NCBI RefSeq assembly: GCF_023150235.1
Contig: NZ_JAKLLH010000019.1
Location: forward strand, 1-64,000
DNA from: Azonexus sp.
GTDB taxonomy: Bacteria; Pseudomonadota; Gammaproteobacteria; Burkholderiales; Rhodocyclaceae
DNA length: 64,000 nucleotides
Reading direction: 5' to 3'
The position numbers and the translations under genes are program-made. Positions within the stretch are counted from its first letter, which is position 1, and each line of letters starts with the position of its first letter. Positions 41,518 to 52,396 of this stretch are shown here, piece by piece. The notes beneath the pieces were generated by a model. It did not search any database. It was given only the letters and a program-made list of their open reading frames with translations, and was not told the origin of the DNA.

Positions 41518-42797
41518 GCGGCAATGCCCCGCAAGGCATCGAGGTGGCGGTCGATTTTGTGGAAGGCAGCAATTACCTGATCGAGTTCGGCCGGACCCAG
41601 ATCGGCATGGACCAGCGGCGAGTAGAGCAATTCGTCAAAGTGCATGCGCTCGGTGACCGGGCACAGGCCACGCTCATAGCTGACCTCGGGGCGCAAGGAG
41701 AAGGGGAAGTGCGCCTTGCCGTAAGCGATTTTCTGCTGGTAGAGCGGTTGCAGGTAGAGCGGCTCGACGTAACCGGCTGCGATCTCGACCCCCTCCGCGC
41801 GCAAGGCGGCGAGGTAGGTCGCACGGCTGACGCCGGTGGCCGCAGCCGAATACTTGAGCGGATAGACGTACCAGCCATGCGTGCAGCCGGTGGCTACCTG
41901 CGGCAGGCTGAGGCCGCGCAGCCCCTGCAGGCCCTGGCTCAGATAGGCGGCATTTTCCTGCCGCCGGGCCACCAGTTGCGGCAATTTTTTCAACTGCTCG
42001 CGGGCAATCGCGGCTTCGATTTCGGTCATCCGGTAGTTGAAGCCGACCAGATTGCTCAGCTCGCCTTGATACCCCATGTGCTTGACCACGGCCTCGCCGT
42101 GGTTGCGGATCAGTTGCAGGCGCTCGGCCAATGCCGGATCGTCGGTGACGACGACGCCGCCTTCGCCGCAGTGAATGGTCTTGTGGTAATTGAGGCTGTA
42201 CACCCCCATGTGCGCCAGCGTGCCGGCCGCCTTGCCGTGGTACAGCGCGCCGGGAGCCTGGGCGCAGTCTTCGATCACGGTCAACCCGTGGGTACGGGCC
42301 AATTCCATGATCGGCGCGAAATCGGCCGGGTGGCCGAAGATGTCGACCACGATCACGGCCTTGGTCCGCTCGCTGAGCTTGGCCCGGATCGTCTCGGCAC
42401 TCAGGCAGTAGGTGTCTGGGTCGATGTCGGCAAACACCGGCACGGCGCCATAGACCAGCGCGGCGGCGGCCGAGGCCGACATGGTGTAGGGCGAGACGAT
42501 GACCTCGTCGCCGGGGCCGACGCCGGCGGCGCCGACGGCAGCGTAGAGGCCGGAGGTCGCCGAGTTGACCGAAACCGCGTGGGCGACGGCGAAATCCCGG
42601 CACCAGTCGGCTTCCAGTTCGCGCACGCGCGGGCCACCGAAGAAATCGGGCGTCCAGGCACCCAGGAATTGCGACAGCACGCCGCTGTCGAGCACGGCCA
42701 TCACCGCCTGTTTTTCCTCGGCGCCAATGGTGCGATAGACGGGAAACGGGGTGTTGCGTACCGGCGTGCCGCCGAGCAGGGCGGGGAGGTCGTTCAT
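41514..42797 (-). CDS. DegT/DnrJ/EryC1-family sugar aminotransferase
   Basis: 427 residues, PLP-dependent. VSVNSATSGLYAAVGAAGVG binds the cofactor phosphate, VIEDCAQAPGALYHGK holds the Asp/Gln pair, and the Schiff-base lysine is in SLNYHKTIHCGEGGVVVTDD. It transfers an amino group from glutamate to a keto-sugar nucleotide. Longer than PseC and from a different branch, so it likely serves a second sugar. Followed by an acetyltransferase gene, a usual pairing. Confidence 0.88.
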   Translation of the reverse strand: MNDLPALLGGTPVRNTPFPVYRTIGAEEKQAVMAVLDSGVLSQFLGAWTPDFFGGPRVRELEADWCRDFAVAHAVSVNSATSGLYAAVGAAGVGPGDEVIVSPYTMSASAAAALVYGAVPVFADIDPDTYCLSAETIRAKLSERTKAVIVVDIFGHPADFAPIMELARTHGLTVIEDCAQAPGALYHGKAAGTLAHMGVYSLNYHKTIHCGEGGVVVTDDPALAERLQLIRNHGEAVVKHMGYQGELSNLVGFNYRMTEIEAAIAREQLKKLPQLVARRQENAAYLSQGLQGLRGLSLPQVATGCTHGWYVYPLKYSAAATGVSRATYLAALRAEGVEIAAGYVEPLYLQPLYQQKIAYGKAHFPFSLRPEVSYERGLCPVTERMHFDELLYSPLVHADLGPAELDQVIAAFHKIDRHLDALRGIAA

Positions 42798-42844
42798 GCG
42801 TCGTGATTCCTGTGCAATGGCGGATTGATCCGCATTTTAAGCAA

Positions 42845-43966
42845 TTAGCGTTCCATCATCGAGTCGAGCAGGTCGAGCAGGTCGAGCAGGCGCTGGGTGG
42901 CGCCGGCCGGTGGACAGGCGCGGCGGGCGCCCTGGCGCAAGGCGGCCAGTGCGGCGTCATCCTGCAGATAACGGCGGATGACCGGGATAAGCTTAGCCAT
43001 TTCGTAGATGACGGCACTGGCGCCGCTCCGGTTGCTGGGCAAGGGGTCGTCGGCGGGGGCCTGGCCGGGTTGCAGGCTGAGGACCGGGCAACCCAGGCAG
43101 CAGGCTTCGAGCAGCAGCATCGAATGGATGCCGAGGACCAGGTCGGCGGCCTGCACCAGCTGGCGCGAGGAGTGGCCGGTGTCGACGGCGATGGCGCTGC
43201 GACTCGGGCTGCCCGGCCGGCACCAGCGGTCATACTTCCCCGCTGTTTCGCGCGGGTGGGGGCGGATCAGCAAGGTCGGTGGTGGCGCGACGGCGGGGCC
43301 GTCGAGGGCGGCGATCACTTGTTGCAGAATGGCGTGTTCGTCGGGCAGCACCGGCGATGGTCCGAGCAGGGCGTGCAATTCGGACAAGGGCTGGGAAACG
43401 AAAACCAGCAAACGGGCAGTGGGGGCGATCTCCAGCGTTTGCCGCAGCCGGGCGCGTTGCCCGGGGTCGAGTTGCTCGGCTTGCAAAGCGTCGAAGCCGG
43501 GATGGCCAACGATGCTGAGCTGCGCCGCCGGGCAGCCGGCGGCGCGCATGCCGCTGGCGGCGACTTCATCCATTACCGCGATCTGCTCGGGCCAGAACGG
43601 CTTTTTGTCAATTTCGAAGCGTTGACCGTAGTTGGACCAGAAATCGAGCACCGCCAGCGTCGGTCGGGCGGCGGCACGGGCGGCCTGCCAGTAGCGGCGT
43701 TCGAGATTGAGTTCGTTGCACGAGGTCGCGCTCAGCAACAGCCCGGCCGCGCGGCAGGCCTGGTCGATCGCTGTCGGGTCGTGGGGTGCCGGTTCCGGCT
43801 GCCAGCCCTGGTTTTGCCACAGGGTGAAGGCGGGGCCGTAAGCGAGCAGGCGGACCGGTTGGTCGCGTTGCCGCAGCGCTGCCAGCAGCGGGCTGAGCGC
43901 GGCGGCGCCGCCGGCGTCGCCGGCTAGGCAGAGAACGCTTGCGGCGGCGGCCGGCAGCTTCAGCAT
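42845..43966 (-). CDS. GT-B-fold protein of the glycosylation locus
   Basis: 373 residues. LLIRPHPRETAGKYDRWCRP and AADLVLGIHSMLLLEACCLG have the look of CDP-glycerol transferase/UDP-GlcNAc-epimerase-like GT-B folds, as does LAVLDFWSNYGQRFEI. No catalytic role can be assigned. The C-terminus LLDLLDLLDSMMER comes from a 9-bp tandem repeat, GTCGAGCAG three times (42863-42889), which could vary in copy number without frameshift. Overlaps the oxidoreductase gene by seven bases. Confidence 0.6.
   Translation of the reverse strand: MLKLPAAAASVLCLAGDAGGAAALSPLLAALRQRDQPVRLLAYGPAFTLWQNQGWQPEPAPHDPTAIDQACRAAGLLLSATSCNELNLERRYWQAARAAARPTLAVLDFWSNYGQRFEIDKKPFWPEQIAVMDEVAASGMRAAGCPAAQLSIVGHPGFDALQAEQLDPGQRARLRQTLEIAPTARLLVFVSQPLSELHALLGPSPVLPDEHAILQQVIAALDGPAVAPPPTLLIRPHPRETAGKYDRWCRPGSPSRSAIAVDTGHSSRQLVQAADLVLGIHSMLLLEACCLGCPVLSLQPGQAPADDPLPSNRSGASAVIYEMAKLIPVIRRYLQDDAALAALRQGARRACPPAGATQRLLDLLDLLDSMMER
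42863..42889. repeat. 9-bp tandem repeat in a glycosylation gene
   Basis: GTCGAGCAG occurs three times in a row; on the minus strand it encodes LDL repeated at the C-terminus of the GT-B-like protein. Length changes would be in-frame. Confidence 0.85.
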
Positions 43967-44970
43967 CTCACCGGGCGGCCGCTGGCCAGCGAGCGGCAGG
44001 CGGCGTCGGCGAGGCGCAGGGCAGCCAACGCATCGGCGCCGCTGCAGGCCGGCGGGCGCGCGTCGCGGATCGCGGCCAGCAAATCGGCGACCGCGTGCAG
44101 CAGCAGGTTGCTCATCAGCGTGTCTTCCGGGTTGCCGTCGGCCAGGGTCCGGTAGCCGGCGTAGAGCGGGCTGTCGATCACCGGCTGCCAGCAGGCGCGA
44201 TGTCCCGACTGGTCGATGCGCAGACGGCCGGCATCGCCGCTGAGCGCGATCTCGAACAGGCTGTAGGCGCTGTGGTTGGCGGCTTGCAGCTGGGCGACCA
44301 GGCCGCTGGCAAAATGGATCATCAGTTGCGGGCTGGGATCGTCGCCGAAGGCCTCGCCGCCGGGATAGGCCATCACTTCGGCCGGACCGTCGGCGGCGGC
44401 ACCGAGCAGCAGCCGCAGCCAGTCGAACCAGTGCGTGCCGTTGTGGCGGATGCCTTTGCTGTAGCAGCCGCTGACGGAGTTGATCCGGCCCAGCGCGCCT
44501 GCCGCCAGGCGCCGGGCCAGCGCCTGCTGGCTGGGCGCGTAGCGGCGCGAGTAATTGACGGCGAGGACGACGCCGCGCTGGGCAGCAGTCGCGACCAGCT
44601 GGCTGGCGGCCGCGACCTCAAGGGCCAGCGGCTTTTCTGCGAGCACTCCGCGCAGGCCGGGGCTGAGCAGCACTTCGGCGAGGATCGCCGCGTGTGTGTC
44701 GTCCGGTGTGCACAGGCTGACCACTTCCGGCTGTACCGCCGCCAGCAGGCTGCGGTAATCGCTGAAGGCGGGAACCCCGAGGCGGGCGCCGGCGGCAGCG
44801 GCAACTTCGGCGCGGGCATCGCAGACCGCCACCAGTTCGCTGTCCGGGCAGGCCTGGTAGGCGGCGGCGTGCGAGGCAGCCTGCAGCGCCGGGTGGTCGT
44901 CAGGATGACCGATGGCGATGCGGCCGCAGCCGATCAGCGCGGCGCGTAGGGGGCGAGGGGGAGTGATCAT
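43960..44970 (-). CDS. Gfo/Idh/MocA-family sugar oxidoreductase
   Basis: 336 residues. N-terminal Rossmann fold LRAALIGCGRIAIGHPDDHP and VSLCTPDDTHAAILAEVLLS, catalytic EKPLALEV (Glu-Lys-Pro), then RRYAPSQQALARRLAAGALG. NAD(P)-dependent oxidation or reduction of a sugar or sugar nucleotide. The start codon lies within the first 55-bp direct repeat; the defence-like cassette is immediately upstream, and originally pseI would have been. Confidence 0.87.
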   Translation of the reverse strand: MITPPRPLRAALIGCGRIAIGHPDDHPALQAASHAAAYQACPDSELVAVCDARAEVAAAAGARLGVPAFSDYRSLLAAVQPEVVSLCTPDDTHAAILAEVLLSPGLRGVLAEKPLALEVAAASQLVATAAQRGVVLAVNYSRRYAPSQQALARRLAAGALGRINSVSGCYSKGIRHNGTHWFDWLRLLLGAAADGPAEVMAYPGGEAFGDDPSPQLMIHFASGLVAQLQAANHSAYSLFEIALSGDAGRLRIDQSGHRACWQPVIDSPLYAGYRTLADGNPEDTLMSNLLLHAVADLLAAIRDARPPACSGADALAALRLADAACRSLASGRPVRC

Positions 44971-45021
44971 GCTTAATCGGCGAGCAGTTCGGGTTTTACC
45001 GGTGTACAGGCGTGGACCGTG
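44967..45021. repeat. 55-bp direct repeat, downstream copy (remnant of pseI 3' end)
   Basis: 54 of 55 bases equal 46719-46773, same orientation. On the minus strand it reads the end of pseI (HACTPVKPELLAD, stop TAA) followed by the ATG of the oxidoreductase gene. The only difference changes the pseI stop from TGA to TAA. It marks one edge of the inserted ATPase/TOPRIM-like cassette. Confidence 0.95.
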
Positions 45022-45027
45022 AGAAGG

Positions 45028-45528
45028 TTATTTAGAGAACAGCCATGTAAACACGCCTTTGTCTCGCATTCGCTGCAATTCGCCTAGGTTGCACTGCAGA
45101 TGTCGGTTGTGCCAAGTCTGATTCGTATTGTTTGGGCAGTCGGACAGCAGAGTACGAGCGATGGCCTCGTTATTTGATTGACCCAGTGTTTGCTTCAAGT
45201 CCTCGCTTTCTTTGTCATCAATTCCAAGCATGAAAACGCGTTCGGCACAGGAGCGATTGTCTGTTATCCCCTGTAAGCGCTGCTTGCGGGCGCTGTAATC
45301 ATTGTCGAAATCCATTAACAGCAAAACATGCATGTGTTGATTGGCATCCAGCAGCTTGACGTTCTCGCTCAAGGTTTCGAAGACCTTCGGCCATCCTCCG
45401 GCAGGGGGTTTGACATCCAAAACATTGGGGTTGATGTACGTGAGGGTCTTAACCCGGTTCATGATTTCACGATAGGGTTTGTCTTCCAGGTAAACGACCA
45501 GATGTGCCTGGTATCGATTGACGGCCAT
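45028..45528 (-). CDS. TOPRIM-like protein partner of an AAA ATPase
   Basis: 166 residues. HLVVYLEDKPYREIMNRVKT has the strand-Glu pattern of TOPRIM motif 1, and HVLLLMDFDNDYSARKQRL gives the DxDxD-like motif (MDFDND). This suggests a metal-dependent nuclease or nucleotidyl domain, as in OLD-family or PARIS-type partners, but length and sequence match no named partner that I recognise. Its start codon overlaps the stop of the ATPase gene by one base. The lower GC content and AT-rich codons differ from flanking genes, indicating transfer. Confidence 0.55.
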   Translation of the reverse strand: MAVNRYQAHLVVYLEDKPYREIMNRVKTLTYINPNVLDVKPPAGGWPKVFETLSENVKLLDANQHMHVLLLMDFDNDYSARKQRLQGITDNRSCAERVFMLGIDDKESEDLKQTLGQSNNEAIARTLLSDCPNNTNQTWHNRHLQCNLGELQRMRDKGVFTWLFSK

Positions 45529-46631
45529 TAGTCCAGCTCCCCATTTTCATAGGCCTGCACAGGGTCGGGACTCAGGAATGTTCTATCCTCGAGTCGCTCT
45601 TGTCGTGTAGGTTGTAAGTGCGATGGGCGTGACAGTACAAAGCAGTTATGCCCGGAGAATTCGTACATTACCCTTGCGTTGTGGCTAGTCAGGATGAGTT
45701 GGGCTTGGCCGTTGCTGGCTTCAAACTCCTTCCGGCATGCGATGATGAAATGGCTCAATTCCGGTAAGGCAATAAACTGATCCGCCGCATCCCACAGGCA
45801 CAAAATGGGACGGCCACTACTGATGATGGCCAGGAGCATTGCGGTCAGCAGGTAGGTTTTTTCACCGTCGGCGAGCTTGCTTAGATTCAATTCGATGGAG
45901 GATTGCAGGTCTTTAAAAGTGCATAACAGTTCACGCTCTTCCCGGCCGGTGACTTCAAGCTTGAAGGAATCGAAATCCGGCATCCACTGGCGCAAGTAAC
46001 GCTCCATCTTGCCGTAAAGAGCCGGTTGCAAGGCGAGGTTGTAGCGAATCCAGTCCACGAGATTGGCCAGGTTTTTATGCAGGTAGGGGCTTTCTTCCTT
46101 GCTGGAGGGGGATACCTGTGCTGGCGCTGGATCCAAGTACAGGATGTTGCCTAGCCATGTACGAAATACCGCAATCGGATCGCTATCGTTGCGTGTCGAG
46201 ATCAGGGGCAGGCCGACATGGTGCCAGTCGAGGGTGAATTCAGCTCTGTCGCCCAGTTGGGTCTTGCCTCCTTCGCGAACAAAAATGCTCTGGCCGTCAA
46301 CACTCAACGACTCCTGCTGCACCTTGAGTGAATGAAAATGCAGAGGGAGGTCGATTTCCAACCGATAAAGGTAGCTGCGGTTTCCCAGAGAAGTGCTGAT
46401 TTCAAAAACCATTGGTTTGCTGTGGTCAAGGAAGGCAAAGTCTTCTGGTTTGAGTAAATCACTGACTTTCGTTTCCCCGCGGCCAATTCTTTGCAAAATC
46501 TCGAAGGCGGCAAATACCGTTGATTTCCCCGCGCCATTACGACCCAACAAAAGTGCCGAACTGATATTGCTCAAATCCAGCTCGAAATTCTGTAAACAGC
46601 GGAAGTGATGGATATAGAGCTTATTGATCAT
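45528..46631 (-). CDS. AAA/OLD-like ATPase (SMC-type) of a putative defence cassette
   Basis: 367 residues. INKLYIHHFRCLQNFELDLS and the Walker A LLGRNGAGKSTVF open the ABC-type head; NLSKLADGEKTYLLTAMLLA is the signature-like loop; PILCLWDAADQF is a variant Walker B with D-A-A-D where D-E is usual; LILTSHNARVMYEF is the H-switch. These are features of AAA_15/AAA_21 ATPases found in anti-phage pairs (PARIS, AbiL, RloA and others). The partner is the TOPRIM-like gene downstream. Confidence 0.75.
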   Translation of the reverse strand: MINKLYIHHFRCLQNFELDLSNISSALLLGRNGAGKSTVFAAFEILQRIGRGETKVSDLLKPEDFAFLDHSKPMVFEISTSLGNRSYLYRLEIDLPLHFHSLKVQQESLSVDGQSIFVREGGKTQLGDRAEFTLDWHHVGLPLISTRNDSDPIAVFRTWLGNILYLDPAPAQVSPSSKEESPYLHKNLANLVDWIRYNLALQPALYGKMERYLRQWMPDFDSFKLEVTGREERELLCTFKDLQSSIELNLSKLADGEKTYLLTAMLLAIISSGRPILCLWDAADQFIALPELSHFIIACRKEFEASNGQAQLILTSHNARVMYEFSGHNCFVLSRPSHLQPTRQERLEDRTFLSPDPVQAYENGELD

Positions 46632-46718
46632 GGTGTGGCCTGATGGGGATGCTTTTAACGAGTGCTGACAAGAATTCTATCTTGCGAAGATTGTTGCTCG
46701 TTGGGCTGGTTGGGGGAT

Positions 46719-46773
46719 TCATGCTCAATCGGCGAGCAGTTCGGGTTTTACCGGTGTACAGGCGTGGACCGTG
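46719..46773. repeat. 55-bp direct repeat, upstream copy (3' end of intact pseI)
   Basis: Contains the last 13 codons of pseI, its TGA stop and, two bases later, an ATG that in the uninterrupted arrangement would start the oxidoreductase gene. Together with 44967-45021 it frames a 1.7-kb insertion. Confidence 0.95.
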
Positions 46774-47765
46774 GCTGTCACCCGTTTGCCGATGATCGCG
46801 TCGTAATGCTTGGGCGCCATCCCGTAACCGGGGCGGACGCTGCGGATGCAGTCGGCAGTGATCACCTCGCCGGCCTGCAGGTCGCGCACGAAGTAGAGCG
46901 AGCGGCGGAATTTGACATTGCCTTGCTCGCTCGATTTGCGCGCGTAATTGACCTGGCCAAGCGCTTCCCAGGCGGTCCGCGTGCCCCGGCAGAGTTCGGC
47001 CAGCCCGGCCGGCTCCAGCGAGAAGCTGTCGTCGGGGCCGCCGCCCTGACGGTCGAGGGTGAAGTGCTTTTCGACGATGCAGGCACCGAGCGCGATGCTG
47101 GCGATGGCGGTGGTGTTGTCGAGGGTGTGGTCGGAGAGCCCGACCAGGGTGCCGAAGCGCTGCTGCATGTCGAGCAGGGTGCGCAGGTTGTAGTCGGCGG
47201 CCGGTGCCGGGTAGCCGCTGACGCAATGAAGCACGGCGAGTTCGCGGCAGCCGCCGCTGCGGGCGGCGTCGACCGCTTCGCCGATTTCCTCAGCGTCGGC
47301 CATTCCGGTCGAAATGATCAGCGGCTTGCCGGTGGCGGCGACGTAGCGGATCAGCGGCAGGTCGATGGCTTCGAACGATGCGATCTTGTAAGCCGGCGTA
47401 TTCAGGTCTTCGAGCAGGTCGACCGCAGTGGTGTCGAAAGGTGTGCTGAAAATGGCGATGCCCAGCTTGCGGGCATGCGCGAACAGCGGCTGGTGCCAGT
47501 CCCAGGGCATGTGCGCGTTCTGGTACAGCTGGTACAGCGTCTGGCCGGCCCATAAGCCATCGTTGATCTGGAATTCCGGCAGTGACGAATCGAGGGTGAT
47601 CGTATCGGGGCGGTAGGTTTGCAGCTTGACTGCGTCGGCGCCGGCCAGCTTCGCCTGTTCGATGATGCGCAGCGCCGTGGCCAGCGAACCGTTGTGATTG
47701 GCCGACATTTCGGCGATGACGTAGGGCGGCTGGTCGCAGCCGATACGGCGGTCAAGAATTTTCAT
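46725..47765 (-). CDS. pseI: Pseudaminic acid synthase PseI
   Basis: 346 residues of the NeuB/PseI family. It condenses the 2,4-diacetamido-trideoxy sugar with phosphoenolpyruvate. Motifs: YVIAEMSANHNGSLATALRI, AVKLQTYRPDTITLDS, PAYKIASFEAIDLPLIRYVA, VGLSDHTLDN, VEKHFTLDRQGGGPDDSFSL, and the C-terminal SAF domain FRRSLYFVRDLQAGEVITAD. The pattern after HFTLDR fits PseI better than NeuB. Overlaps pseG by 14 bases. Confidence 0.9.
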   Translation of the reverse strand: MKILDRRIGCDQPPYVIAEMSANHNGSLATALRIIEQAKLAGADAVKLQTYRPDTITLDSSLPEFQINDGLWAGQTLYQLYQNAHMPWDWHQPLFAHARKLGIAIFSTPFDTTAVDLLEDLNTPAYKIASFEAIDLPLIRYVAATGKPLIISTGMADAEEIGEAVDAARSGGCRELAVLHCVSGYPAPAADYNLRTLLDMQQRFGTLVGLSDHTLDNTTAIASIALGACIVEKHFTLDRQGGGPDDSFSLEPAGLAELCRGTRTAWEALGQVNYARKSSEQGNVKFRRSLYFVRDLQAGEVITADCIRSVRPGYGMAPKHYDAIIGKRVTATVHACTPVKPELLAD

Positions 47766-49422
47766 GGTCGGGCCTTTTCGGTAAGCGATCCGGCAGCAGG
47801 ACGAAGTGCCGATGTCCGTCTTCCCCCTGGGTCTCGCTGAAACCGAGGCTGCTCAGGGTCTGCCGGGAGGTCTGATTGTCTGCCAAAGTCCGGGCCAGGA
47901 TGCGCTGCGGCCCGAGTGCTTGCCACTGTGCCTCGCAGCCCGCGGCGATCAGGCGGGCGCCCAGGCTTTGGCCACGGGTGGCCGGGGCCAGCGCATAACT
48001 CAGCTCCCAGGCATCGCCGTTGCCGGGAGCATCCGGGCGCCGGTCGAAGCGGATCTGGCCGAGGGCCTGGCCGTCGGCGTGCTGCAGGATGAATAGCCGG
48101 TGCCGGGCGGGCTCGGCGAGCACGCGCTGGAGCCAGCCGTGGTGCTCTGCGGCGGCAATCGGCCGGGGATTGAAGGCGTTGGCACGGGTTTGCGGGTCGT
48201 TGGCCCAGGCCAGCAGCAGGGCTTCGTCGGCGGCGTTGGCGGTGCGGATGGTCAAAGGCTGCAGCAGGGCGTGCAAGCGTTGGCCAATCCGGCGGCAGCC
48301 CTGAGCGTCGATCAGTAGGTTGTCGTCGTTCGGGGGCGGGTTCAGCTTCTGCTGCAGCTGTGCGGCCTGTCGCGCGTAGGTGGCAATCCCGTCGGCCAGC
48401 TGTTCGGGGCCGGTCAGTGCGATTGCCAGGCCGTGCTCGACCAGCGCGGCGGCGCCATCGCGCTGGTTGTCGGCGAGGATGAGCAGCAGGGTCGGGACGC
48501 CGAGTGCCACCCGTTCCCAGGCGCTACCACCGGCAGCCCCAAGTGCCAGATCGCAGCTGGCGAGCACTTCGGCCATGTTGTCGATGCCGGCCAGGACCTG
48601 ACAGGGGCGAGCCAGTTGGCTCGCCTGCCGGCGCAGCGCTGCCAGATGCGGCGCGTTGCGGCCGAGAACGACGGTGACCCGGCAGGTGGCCGGCAGCGCG
48701 CAATGTTCGAGTTGGGCGAGCAGCTGGCCGCTCAGATTGTCCTGGTCGACGCCGCCGAGGGCGATCAGCAGATGCTCCGGCGGGTGGCTGCGGTGGCGTG
48801 CCAGGCTGGCACCGCGCCAAGCCGCAAACTCTTCGCGCAGCAGGGCGTAGCGTGGCCCGATCAGGCGGATTGCCAGCGCCGGCAACTGCGTCGCGTAGTC
48901 GGCCGGCGTCCGTCCGAGATTCTGGTCGAGCAGCAGGTCGCAGTCGTGGGCGCGGTCAGCCAGGTCGTCGATCACCAGCAGGCGCCGGCAATACGGTCGC
49001 AGCAGACGCTCCCAGATTTGGTCGAGGGCGTAGTGATCGACCACCAGCCAGTCGATCGGGGCGGTCAGCATCGCCGCTGCCTGCAGCGCCGCCAGGCATT
49101 CCTGCGCATCCTGTTCCTGGGCGACGCCCAGCCAGTCGGCGTGGGCCAGCGCCGAGCACGCGCCGGCAGCCGTGTGCTCGGTTGGCGCGGGCAGGGCGAG
49201 CGCGACGAAGCCTCGGGCGCGGATCAGGGCCAGCAGGTGGCCAGGGTGCTCGCGGCAGACAAACAGGCATTCCGCCTGCTGCTGCCGCAGGTGGCCGGCC
49301 AGCGTCAGGCAGCGCATGACGTGCCCGCTGCCGATCCGTTGCGATGCGTCGCAGCGAAAAACAATACGGCGGCCGGCGAGGGAACCGGTCGGCGCTGGCG
49401 CGGGCGGGGCGGTGACGCTCAT
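47752..49422 (-). CDS. pseG: PseG sugar-nucleotide hydrolase fused to a GNAT domain
   Basis: 556 residues. Residues 18-360 are PseG, the UDP-2,4-diacetamido-trideoxy-altropyranose hydrolase: VFRCDASQRIGSGHVMRCLT, LLIALGGVDQDNLSGQLLAQ, and SCDLALGAAGGSAWERVALG. Residues about 390-540 are a GNAT acetyltransferase (LTIRTANAADEALLLAWAND, TRGQSLGARLIAAGCEAQWQ, RTLADNQTSRQTLSSLGF). The fusion puts a PseH-like step and PseG in one chain. ATGA overlap with pseF. Confidence 0.87.
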   Translation of the reverse strand: MSVTAPPAPAPTGSLAGRRIVFRCDASQRIGSGHVMRCLTLAGHLRQQQAECLFVCREHPGHLLALIRARGFVALALPAPTEHTAAGACSALAHADWLGVAQEQDAQECLAALQAAAMLTAPIDWLVVDHYALDQIWERLLRPYCRRLLVIDDLADRAHDCDLLLDQNLGRTPADYATQLPALAIRLIGPRYALLREEFAAWRGASLARHRSHPPEHLLIALGGVDQDNLSGQLLAQLEHCALPATCRVTVVLGRNAPHLAALRRQASQLARPCQVLAGIDNMAEVLASCDLALGAAGGSAWERVALGVPTLLLILADNQRDGAAALVEHGLAIALTGPEQLADGIATYARQAAQLQQKLNPPPNDDNLLIDAQGCRRIGQRLHALLQPLTIRTANAADEALLLAWANDPQTRANAFNPRPIAAAEHHGWLQRVLAEPARHRLFILQHADGQALGQIRFDRRPDAPGNGDAWELSYALAPATRGQSLGARLIAAGCEAQWQALGPQRILARTLADNQTSRQTLSSLGFSETQGEDGHRHFVLLPDRLPKRPDHENS

Positions 49423-50120
49423 GCCGGAGGGCGCTGCTGCAGTGCAAACAATTGTTCTGCCTGTGCCCAGTCTTCGAGCGTATCAATGTCCTGGACCCGG
49501 TTGCGCGGCAGGCGTAAAGGAATCGACTGCGGGCTGAAAATCGGCAGGCCCTGCAGCCAGGCCTCGGGGCGGCCCCAGTAAAACTGGCCGGCATCGTGGA
49601 AGGCGTCTTCAAGATCCTGCGAGCGGGTCGCGAAATGCTCGGGATTGAACATCTCGGCCCGGCCCTGGGCATTGATCCGGATCGCCCGCTGGATCGGGAA
49701 GGGAAAACTGGTGGCGCTGAAAACATAGGCGCAATCCTCGGCCATCAGCGCCGCCAGTCCGGCCCGCAAGTCCTCGGCGCGGACGAAGGGGGCGGTGGCG
49801 TAAATGCAGCAGGCGGCGTCGACCGCTTCGCCCCGGTCGAGATACCACTGGATGGCGTGGGCGATCACCGGGATGGTCGGGGTGTGGTCGTCGGCCAGTT
49901 CAGGCGGCCGGACGAACGGGGTTTCGGCGCCGTGGGCGCGGGCCACGGCAGCAATCTCGGGGTCGTCGGTCGAGACCACGATGCGGTCGAAACAGCCACT
50001 GTCCTGGGCGGCGGCAATCGACCAGGCGATCATCGGCCGGCCGAAAAAGTCCTTGATGTTCTTGCGCGGAATCCGCTTGCTGCCGCCACGGGCGGGAATG
50101 ACTGCGAGTTTCATGGGCAT
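49419..50120 (-). CDS. pseF: CMP-pseudaminic acid cytidylyltransferase PseF
   Basis: 233 residues. It activates pseudaminic acid with CTP. The nucleotide-binding start LAVIPARGGSKRIPRKNIKD and FFGRPMIAWSIAAAQDSGCF, the RIVVSTDDPEIA segment and PFVRPPELADDHTPTIPVIA are PseF/NeuA hallmarks. Arg and Lys of RGGSKR are intact. Coupled to pseG; 43 bases separate it from pseC. Confidence 0.9.
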   Translation of the reverse strand: MPMKLAVIPARGGSKRIPRKNIKDFFGRPMIAWSIAAAQDSGCFDRIVVSTDDPEIAAVARAHGAETPFVRPPELADDHTPTIPVIAHAIQWYLDRGEAVDAACCIYATAPFVRAEDLRAGLAALMAEDCAYVFSATSFPFPIQRAIRINAQGRAEMFNPEHFATRSQDLEDAFHDAGQFYWGRPEAWLQGLPIFSPQSIPLRLPRNRVQDIDTLEDWAQAEQLFALQQRPPA

Positions 50121-50163
50121 GGTCCGGTGAAGGGCGCTCGGAAAAGGGCAACTCAGCGGTAGC

Positions 50164-52328
<2,165 letters not shown>

Positions 52329-52396
52329 TTAGTCCTGTTGATCCGCGAGATTGAACGTGGGTCGAAGCAAATTATGTGCCGTTGGTCTGGGGTGGG

